From contig JAFADT010000148.1 of the NCBI GenBank assembly GCA_023424585.1, positions 1 to 5,662 of the forward strand: a DNA stretch of 5,662 bases. The letters run 5' to 3'. The position numbers and the translations under genes were made by a program. Positions 1 through 5,662 of this stretch are shown one piece after another. The notes under the pieces are model-generated. The model was not told the DNA's origin, ran no database searches, and saw nothing but the letters and a program-made list of their open reading frames with translations. This DNA comes from Pseudomonadota bacterium (GTDB lineage Bacteria; Myxococcota; Myxococcia; Myxococcales; Myxococcaceae). Within the stretch, counting starts at the first letter, position 1; the number at the start of each line of letters is the position of its first letter.

Positions 1-41
1 AGGCCCGCGAGCGGCTGCGCGAGAGGCGGCGCACCCCGTGA
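1..41 (+). CDS. C-terminal tail of an arginine-rich protein (partial)
   Basis: Only the last 12 codons are visible, read from base 3, giving ARERLRERRRTP and then TGA at 39-41. The tail is strongly basic, with seven arginines in twelve residues, and looks like the end of a charged helix. The TGA overlaps the GTG start of the next gene by four bases (GTGA), which suggests one operon with coupled translation. Arg/Glu-rich tails of this sort occur in DUF3106-type proteins of myxobacteria, but twelve residues cannot establish a family. That the frame is coding is inferred from the GTGA junction and the G/C-ending codons (only G or C in the third position of all twelve sense codons). Confidence 0.5.
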   Translation, partial: ARERLRERRRTP

Positions 42-307
42 GGCCCGCGCCCTGCTGGCTGCTGCTCGCGCTCGCGGCGGGCGTGCCCGCGTCCGCGCAG
101 CAGCCCCCGACGCCCAAGGAGGACTCCGCGCCCGCGCCCCCGAAGGCCGTGCACCCGGAGGCCCCGCCCGCGCCCGCCGAAAACCGCCGGCCGGAGCCCC
201 CGCTCACCGACGAGGACCGCGAGGTGGTGGAGAACCTGGAGCTGCTGGAGTCGCTGGACGCCGCCGCGGACCTGGAGGTGCTCCTGGAGCTGGCGGACGA
301 GAAGTAG
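38..307 (+). CDS. Small exported protein, proline-rich with acidic leucine-rich C-terminus
   Basis: This is an 89-residue protein that I do not recognise with confidence. Residues 1-20 look like a Sec signal peptide: a short basic start, a hydrophobic core at about 7-17 and a likely cut after ASA (residues 18-20). Residues 21-55 are proline-rich (13 of 35) and probably disordered. Residues 58-89 are acidic and leucine-rich (13 Asp/Glu and 8 Leu in 32), with the pattern ENLELLESLD suggesting an amphipathic helix. The GTG start at 38 is supported by the GTGA overlap with the preceding stop, the signal peptide beginning right there, and a GAGAGG element about 11 bases upstream. It probably acts in the periplasm or at the cell surface, possibly with the arginine-rich protein encoded just upstream. 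Short Leu/Glu/Asp-rich proteins of this type occur in myxobacterial operons, but the function is unknown. Confidence is good that it is a gene and low for any role. Confidence 0.75.
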   Translation: MRPAPCWLLLALAAGVPASAQQPPTPKEDSAPAPPKAVHPEAPPAPAENRRPEPPLTDEDREVVENLELLESLDAAADLEVLLELADEK

Positions 308-332
308 CGCCCACGCAGCCGCGGAAACGAAG

Positions 333-366
333 GAGCCCGGGCCCCCTGTGAAGGGAGTCCGGGCTC
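333..366. terminator. Hairpin between convergent genes, probable transcription terminator
   Basis: The arms 333-347 and 352-366 pair around a four-base loop (GTGA at 348-351), with one mismatch (343/356) and one G-T pair (341/358). The outer eight pairs, GAGCCCGG with CCGGGCTC, are perfect. It lies 31 bases beyond the glmS stop and 25 bases beyond the stop of the small exported-protein gene, so it could serve both converging transcripts. Read in the glmS direction it is followed by a modest T-rich stretch (TTCGTTT). Read in the other direction no T-run follows. It therefore fits a glmS terminator better, but the U-tract is weak. Confidence 0.6.
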
Positions 367-370
367 GCTC

Positions 371-396
371 GCGCTCAGGCGTGGACGCCCTGGCGC
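371..396. other. Imperfect inverted repeat just after the glmS stop
   Basis: The outer arms GCGCT (371-375) and GGCGC (392-396) pair, with one G-T pair. The inner arms GGCG (378-381) and CGCC (386-389) pair around a small loop, with a two-by-two internal mismatch between the two sets. In the glmS transcript this would fold immediately after the stop codon and before the stronger hairpin at 333-366. It may protect the 3' end or assist termination. In DNA this GC-rich, chance folding is common, so the role is uncertain. Confidence 0.3.
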
Positions 397-397
397 G

Positions 398-2233
<1,836 letters not shown>

Positions 2234-2306
2234 GTTCTTCCTGCCTCTTTCTCGTCCCGCGGCCGCCGGAGCAAACCACGGGAAATCCGTTCACGCCCAA
2301 CCCCGC

Positions 2307-2326
2307 CCCGCCGACCGAACGGCAGG
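2307..2326 (-). other. Small hairpin in the glmU-glmS gap
   Basis: On the minus strand CCTGCCG, a six-base loop TTCGGT, and CGGCGGG form a seven-pair stem with one G-U pair. It sits 12 bases after the glmU stop. No T-run follows, so it does not look like an intrinsic terminator and would allow read-through into glmS. It could be an mRNA processing or stability element. The rest of the 105-base gap (2234-2338) shows only the glmS ribosome-binding site and no convincing promoter. Confidence 0.3.
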
Positions 2327-2338
2327 CGAGCACCCGAC

Positions 2339-3739
2339 CTACCCCGCCTTCACCTTCGTCTGTCGTGCCTTCTTGGCCGCCACCCACCCCTCCTTCACCA
2401 CCTGCGGCGCGCGGGACACAGCGAGGCTCCCAGGAGGCACATTTTTCGTCACCGTGGTGCCCGCGCCGACATAGCCGCCGTCCCCCACCTTCACCGGCGC
2501 CACCAGCTGACTGTCCGAGCCGATGAAGACGCCATCGCCCAGCTCGGTCAGGTGCTTGTTCACCCCGTCATAGTTACAGGTGATGGTGCCCGCGCCGATG
2601 TTGCAGCCGGCACCGATGACGGCGTCGCCCAGGTAAGTCAGGTGGTTGGCCTTGCTGCCCTTGCCGATGCGGGCCTTCTTCGTCTCCACGAAGTTCCCCA
2701 GATGCACGTCCTCTGCCAACTCCGTGGCAGGGCGCAGCCGGGAGAACGGGCCGATGACGCAACGCTCGCCCACACGCGCCTCCTCCAGCACGGAGTAGGG
2801 CTTGATGTGGGTGCCATCCGCCACGACAGACGCCGTGAGCACGCTGCCCTGGCCAATGGTGACGCCCTTCCCGATGACGGTGCCGGCCATGAGCGACACG
2901 CTCGGGCCGATCTCCGTATCGGTCCCGATGGTGATGCCCTCTTCGATGTACGCGGTGGCCGGGTCCTGGATGGACACGCCCGCGCGCATGTGGGCCTCGT
3001 TGATGCGCTGCTGGAGGACGCGGGCGCGCGCCGCCAGCTCCACCTTGTCGTTCACGCCCGCGGTCTCCGTGGCGTCCGCGTCCACCGCGCCCACGGGGCC
3101 CACCTCCGCGGCCATCTCCACCAGGTCCGTGAGGTAGTACTCGCCCTGCGCGTTGACGGGTTTGATCTCCGCCAGCGCCCGCCAGAGGAAGGCCGCGTCC
3201 ACGGAGTAGATGCCCGCGTTGCACTCCTTCACCGCGCGCTGCTCCGGGGTGCAGTCCTTGTGCTCCACGATGCGCGCCACCTTGCCGCCCTCGCGGATGA
3301 CGCGGCCGTAGCCGGTGGGGTCCGGGAGCGTGGTGGACACCAGCGCCAGCGCCCCGCCCGCGGCGTCGTGCGCGGCGAGCAGCGCCTGGAGCGTCTCCTT
3401 GCGCAGCAGCGGCACATCTCCATAGAGGATGAGGACGCGGCCCTCGTGGCCCCTCAGCGCGTCCTCGGCCGCCTTCACCGCGTCCGCGGTGCCCCGCTGC
3501 TCCTTCTGGAGCGCGAAGCGCAGGGGCGCGTCCGGGAAGTGGGCGCGGATGGACTGCTCCACCTCCGGAGCCTGGTGGCCCACCACCGGCACCACGTGCG
3601 TGGCGCCCAGCTCCAGGGCCCGCATCAAGGGATAGGCACAGAGGGGACGGCCGAGGATGGGGTGAAGGACCTTGGCCTTCTCCGACTTCATCCGCGTGCC
3701 CTTGCCCGCGCACAGCACAACCGCCGCCAGAGCTGTCAT
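2339..3739 (-). CDS. glmU: Bifunctional GlmU: N-acetylglucosamine-1-phosphate uridylyltransferase / glucosamine-1-phosphate acetyltransferase
   Basis: This cytoplasmic enzyme acetylates glucosamine-1-phosphate using acetyl-CoA and then couples the product to UTP, giving UDP-GlcNAc for peptidoglycan and lipopolysaccharide. The protein has 466 residues, a normal length. The N-terminal nucleotidyltransferase domain (about 3-230) has LCAGKGTRM (9-17), Lys23, the [10 protein letters not shown] region (78-87), YGDVP (106-110, with Asp108 as metal ligand), GYGR (143-146), Glu158, Asn174 and Asn230. The C-terminal left-handed beta-helix (about 253-440) shows hexapeptide repeats such as [10 protein letters not shown] and VIGKGVTIG. 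Its acetyltransferase site has RLRP (334-337), Lys354, the catalytic His366 in NHLTYLGD, Asn380, NYDG (389-392), Ser408 and Arg443. The tail (451-466) is basic. The ATG at 3739 is the only usable start: no start codon lies between it and an in-frame stop at 3767-3769, and the glycine-rich motif begins ten residues in. No Shine-Dalgarno sequence precedes it. It probably heads a glmU-glmS operon. Confidence 0.98.
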   Translation of the reverse strand: MTALAAVVLCAGKGTRMKSEKAKVLHPILGRPLCAYPLMRALELGATHVVPVVGHQAPEVEQSIRAHFPDAPLRFALQKEQRGTADAVKAAEDALRGHEGRVLILYGDVPLLRKETLQALLAAHDAAGGALALVSTTLPDPTGYGRVIREGGKVARIVEHKDCTPEQRAVKECNAGIYSVDAAFLWRALAEIKPVNAQGEYYLTDLVEMAAEVGPVGAVDADATETAGVNDKVELAARARVLQQRINEAHMRAGVSIQDPATAYIEEGITIGTDTEIGPSVSLMAGTVIGKGVTIGQGSVLTASVVADGTHIKPYSVLEEARVGERCVIGPFSRLRPATELAEDVHLGNFVETKKARIGKGSKANHLTYLGDAVIGAGCNIGAGTITCNYDGVNKHLTELGDGVFIGSDSQLVAPVKVGDGGYVGAGTTVTKNVPPGSLAVSRAPQVVKEGWVAAKKARQTKVKAG

Positions 3740-3749
3740 ATGCGGCGGA

Positions 3750-3778
3750 GAATTAGGGACCGCCGATCAACTCGTCAA
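3750..3778 (-). promoter_or_regulatory. Candidate sigma-70-type promoter of glmU
   Basis: On the minus strand TTGACG (3778-3773), a 17-base spacer and TAATTC (3755-3750) resemble -35 and -10 boxes. The -35 matches the consensus at five of six positions, while the -10 is weak. An alternative -10, CCTAAT, is a better match but lies at a 15-base spacing. Transcription from here would begin within a few bases of the glmU ATG at 3739, leaving almost no leader. That agrees with the absence of a Shine-Dalgarno sequence. The -35 box overlaps the stop codon of the candidate small ORF upstream. Confidence 0.4.
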
Positions 3779-3963
3779 CCGCGCCCGGGCACCAACGCGG
3801 ACCGCGGGGCCTCCGGGGAGGGGCGTGCGCTGACTGCTACACACAACGTGTTGCATTGGACCGTGATGCCGAAGCGCGGCTTCAGGAACGTCGTCAGCCG
3901 CACCGGGGGGGACGCCGCGGTCGGAACCGACGTCGGGCTTTCCACGGGGTTCGGAGGACTCAT
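3775..3963 (-). CDS. Candidate small protein, 62 codons, function unknown
   Basis: The ORF runs from ATG at 3963 to TGA at 3775. The product begins MSPPNPVESPTSVPTAASP and contains FLKPRFGITVQCNTLCVAV, with two cysteines spaced C-x3-C (37 and 41) and a Pro-rich tail. I do not recognise it. In favour of coding: 52 of 62 codons end in G or C, and codons 14-35 all do, a coding-like bias for this genome. It lies on the same strand as glmU, 35 bases upstream. Against: the ribosome-binding site is weak (only GGGCGG about 5-10 bases upstream), there is no signal peptide or known motif, and its end overlaps a promoter-like sequence. The frame stays open upstream to an ATG at 4068 (97 codons), but the extra codons lose the G/C-ending bias, so the shorter start is preferred. 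It could be a small protein, a peptide precursor, or chance. Confidence 0.35.
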   Translation of the reverse strand: MSPPNPVESPTSVPTAASPPVRLTTFLKPRFGITVQCNTLCVAVSARPSPEAPRSALVPGRG

Positions 3964-4004
3964 GAGCACCGCCCGTTGCTGCACATGAAGGAAGAGTGCT
4001 CCTC

Positions 4005-4016
4005 TTGTGCTCACAA
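4005..4016. promoter_or_regulatory. Operator-like inverted repeat upstream of ggt
   Basis: TTGTG (4005-4009) and CACAA (4012-4016) are perfect inverted arms around a two-base centre (TTGTGCTCACAA). The site lies 114 bases before the ggt start in the A/T-richer part of the spacer, where a regulator of ggt or of the divergent transcript could bind. GTGCTC also occurs as a direct repeat at 3996-4001 and 4007-4012, and AAGAG/CTCTT form a second small inverted repeat at 3992-4006. Short arms like these can arise by chance, and no regulator is identified. Confidence 0.25.
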
Positions 4017-4129
4017 TCCAAGGAAAAAAATGTTGTCCCGTTGAAACCCTGGTCCGGGCGCGGCGCATGGTGCATTAGGGAACGGCCGGAAATCACAAGG
4101 AAAGGCGTCCACAGGTGGGGAAAACACAC

Positions 4130-5662
4130 ATGGGAGCCGCGGGACGGAGCCTGTTCCGCGCGCTGGGACTCGCGGTGTTCCTGGTGGCGACCCAGGCGGG
4201 TGCGGCACGGCCCTACCGGGGAGGTGCGGTGGCCACGGCGTATCCGCCCGCGAGCGAGGCCGCGCTCCAGATGCTGGAGAAGGGCGGCAACGCGGTGGAC
4301 GCGGCGGTGGCGGCGGCGTTCGTGGCGGCGGTGGTGGGCCCCTACCACTCCGGCGTGGGCGGCGGCGGGTTCGCGCTGGTGCACGACGCGAAGTCCGGCG
4401 ACACGCGGGTGCTGGACTTCCGCGAGGTGGCGCCCAAGGGCGCCTCGCGCGACATGTACCTGAAGGACGGCGCGCTGGTGCCGGGGCTGTCCACGGACGG
4501 CGCGCTGAGCGTGGCGGTGCCGGGCGCGGTGGCGGGCTACCTGGAGCTGCTGTCCAGGCACGGCAAGCTCAAGCCCGCGGTGGTGCTGGCCCCGGCCATC
4601 CGGCTGGCGAAGCAGGGCTTCTGGGTGACGCCGAAGTACCAGCAGATGGCCAGGGGCCGGACGAAGTGCCTGAGCCAGGACGCGGAGGCCGCGCGCATCT
4701 TCCTCACGCCCGACGCGCAGGGCACGCCGGACGTGCCGCCCCTGGGTCACCTCATCAAGCAGCCGGACCTGGCGCGCACGCTGGAGCGCATCGCGAAGGG
4801 CGGCGCGAAGGCCTTCTACGCGGGCCCGGTGGCGCAGGCGCTGGTGAAGACGGTGCGGGACGCGGGCGGGCTGCTCACGCAGGAGGACCTGACGAACTAC
4901 CGGACGCGCAGCCCCGCGCCGCTGGAGACCACCTACCGGGGGCACCGCGTCCTCACCATGCCGCCGCCCAGCGCGGGCGGGCTCGCCGTGGTGCAGGTGC
5001 TGGGCATGCTCCAGCAGCTGCGGCCGCAGGGCCTGCCCTTCCGCGACCCGGAGTCGCTGCACCTCTACGTGGAGGCCGTGCGGCGCGCGTACGTGGACCG
5101 CGCGAAGTACCTGGGCGACCCGGCCTTCGTGGAGGTGCCGCTGGAGCGGCTGACGTCGCCCGGCCACATCGCGGACCTGGCGGGGAGCATCGACCCGAAG
5201 AAGGCCACGCCCAGCGCGTCGCTGCTGGCGCCGCTGAAGGGCGGCCCGGCCTCCACGCTGAGCCAGGACGAGCAGCCCCTCACCCCGGAGCCCGAGCGCA
5301 AGAACACCACGCACATCTCCGTCATCGACAAGGACGGCAACGCGGTGGCGATGACGACCACGGTCAACTACAGCTTCGGCTCGTGCCTGGTGGCCCGGGG
5401 CACCGGCGTGCTCCTCAATGATCAGATGGACGACTTCGCCGCGCAGCCGGGCGTGCCCAACGCGTACGGGCTCGTCACCGGGGAGCCCAACGCCATCCAG
5501 CCCGGCAAGGTGCCCCTGTCCTCCATGTCGCCCACGCTGGTGTTCGCGAAGGAGGACCCGAAGCAGGTGATGCTGGCGGTGGGCAGCCCCGGCGGCTCCA
5601 CCATCCCCACCACCGTCATCCAGGCCATCAGCAACGTGGTGGACCAGGGCATGGACGTGGCC
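4130..5662 (+). CDS. ggt: Gamma-glutamyltransferase, periplasmic (3' end outside window)
   Basis: This N-terminal nucleophile hydrolase removes or transfers the gamma-glutamyl group of glutathione and related compounds. The 511 codons run open to the window edge; the end aligns with VNSIDYGLNVA of E. coli Ggt, so about 70 residues are missing. Residues 1-25 form a signal peptide (Arg6 and Arg10, hydrophobic 11-20, cut after AGA), implying the periplasm. The precursor cuts itself before Thr393 in KNTTHISV (391-398), making large and small subunits with Thr393 as nucleophile. Substrate residues are present: Arg98 in DFREVAP, Asn413, Gln432 and Asp435 in NDQMDDF, Ser464-Ser465 in PLSSMSP, and GSPGGS (485-490). 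The lid loop with Tyr446 (PGVPNAYGL) is present as in E. coli, unlike lid-less Bacillus enzymes. MPPPSAGG is at 277-284. The ATG at 4130 has AGGTGG 11 bases upstream; an in-frame GTG at 4115 is possible but overlaps that site. Divergent from glmU, it likely has its own promoter. Confidence 0.96.
   Translation, partial: MGAAGRSLFRALGLAVFLVATQAGAARPYRGGAVATAYPPASEAALQMLEKGGNAVDAAVAAAFVAAVVGPYHSGVGGGGFALVHDAKSGDTRVLDFREVAPKGASRDMYLKDGALVPGLSTDGALSVAVPGAVAGYLELLSRHGKLKPAVVLAPAIRLAKQGFWVTPKYQQMARGRTKCLSQDAEAARIFLTPDAQGTPDVPPLGHLIKQPDLARTLERIAKGGAKAFYAGPVAQALVKTVRDAGGLLTQEDLTNYRTRSPAPLETTYRGHRVLTMPPPSAGGLAVVQVLGMLQQLRPQGLPFRDPESLHLYVEAVRRAYVDRAKYLGDPAFVEVPLERLTSPGHIADLAGSIDPKKATPSASLLAPLKGGPASTLSQDEQPLTPEPERKNTTHISVIDKDGNAVAMTTTVNYSFGSCLVARGTGVLLNDQMDDFAAQPGVPNAYGLVTGEPNAIQPGKVPLSSMSPTLVFAKEDPKQVMLAVGSPGGSTIPTTVIQAISNVVDQGMDVA

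Larger units (their letters stand above)
3740..4129. other. Divergent spacer between glmU and ggt
   Basis: This 390-base stretch separates minus-strand glmU from plus-strand ggt. Nearest glmU it holds a promoter-like pair (3750-3778). The middle contains a possible 62-codon minus-strand ORF (3775-3963). The part nearest ggt, about 3990-4104, is richer in A/T than the surrounding genes, has a seven-base A run at 4024-4030 and an operator-like inverted repeat at 4005-4016, and probably contains the ggt promoter. I could not place that promoter. TTGAAA at 4041-4046 resembles a -35 box, but no good -10 lies at 16-18 bases. TTGTGC at 4005-4010 with AAATGT at 4028-4033 has correct spacing but a poor -10. 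No tRNA, rRNA or mobile-element end is visible. Confidence 0.6.

Noticed and set aside
2234..2338. A glmS ribozyme upstream of glmS.
   Set aside because: The gap after glmU is only 105 bases and shows one small hairpin; the ribozyme needs a longer, multi-pseudoknot structure and is mainly found in Firmicutes.
2574..3713. An open frame of 379 codons on the - strand inside glmU in another frame.
   Set aside because: It is a Gly/Arg/His-rich shadow of glmU; the glmU frame holds every expected catalytic residue.
4051..4070. A possible sigma-54 promoter (GG and GC doublets at the right distance) before ggt.
   Set aside because: Only the GG and GC doublets fit; the conserved TGGCAC and TTGCA context is missing, and such doublets are frequent in GC-rich DNA.
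3767..5314. An open frame of 515 codons on the - strand, antisense to ggt.
   Set aside because: It overlaps the ggt coding region, whose catalytic motifs are all intact. Its Arg/His/Leu-rich product has no recognisable domain and is a composition artefact.
4666..5421. An open frame of 251 codons on the + strand within ggt in another frame.
   Set aside because: It is a shifted reading of the same DNA, rich in Gly/Ala/Arg/Pro, while the ggt frame carries the conserved family sequence without interruption.

Overview
The window is high-GC DNA in which nearly every codon of the real genes ends in G or C. Its genes are those of a Gram-negative-type bacterium with an exported gamma-glutamyltransferase. 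This codon pattern, the style of the proteins and the arrangement at the left edge suggest a myxobacterium (Myxococcota, perhaps Myxococcaceae). That placement is an inference from sequence style, not from a marker gene.

Layout, left to right. (1) Bases 1-307, + strand: the last 12 codons of an arginine-rich protein, whose TGA overlaps the GTG start of an 89-residue exported, proline-rich then acidic/leucine-rich small protein. (2) Bases 308-397: a short convergent spacer with two hairpins, the stronger at 333-366, which probably ends the glmS transcript and perhaps both. (3) Bases 398-2233, - strand: glmS, complete. (4) Bases 2234-2338: a 105-base gap with a small hairpin and no convincing terminator. 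(5) Bases 2339-3739, - strand: glmU, complete. It has no Shine-Dalgarno sequence and a promoter-like -35/-10 pair almost touching its ATG. (6) Bases 3740-4129: a divergent spacer with a possible 62-codon minus-strand ORF, promoter-like sequences and a short operator-like inverted repeat. (7) Bases 4130-5662, + strand: ggt, a secreted gamma-glutamyltransferase, open at the right edge with about 70 residues missing.

GlmS makes glucosamine-6-phosphate from fructose-6-phosphate and glutamine. GlmU performs the last two steps to UDP-GlcNAc, the precursor of peptidoglycan and lipopolysaccharide. The middle step (GlmM) is not in this window. The order glmU then glmS on one strand resembles the enterobacterial glmUS operon. 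Ggt is divergent and probably regulated separately; it would act on glutathione and other gamma-glutamyl compounds in the periplasm.

Most of the window is ordinary housekeeping DNA and I do not see a convincing new system. The best candidates for a second look are the small ORF between glmU and ggt, the near-leaderless start of glmU, and the acidic small protein coupled to an arginine-rich neighbour at the left edge.
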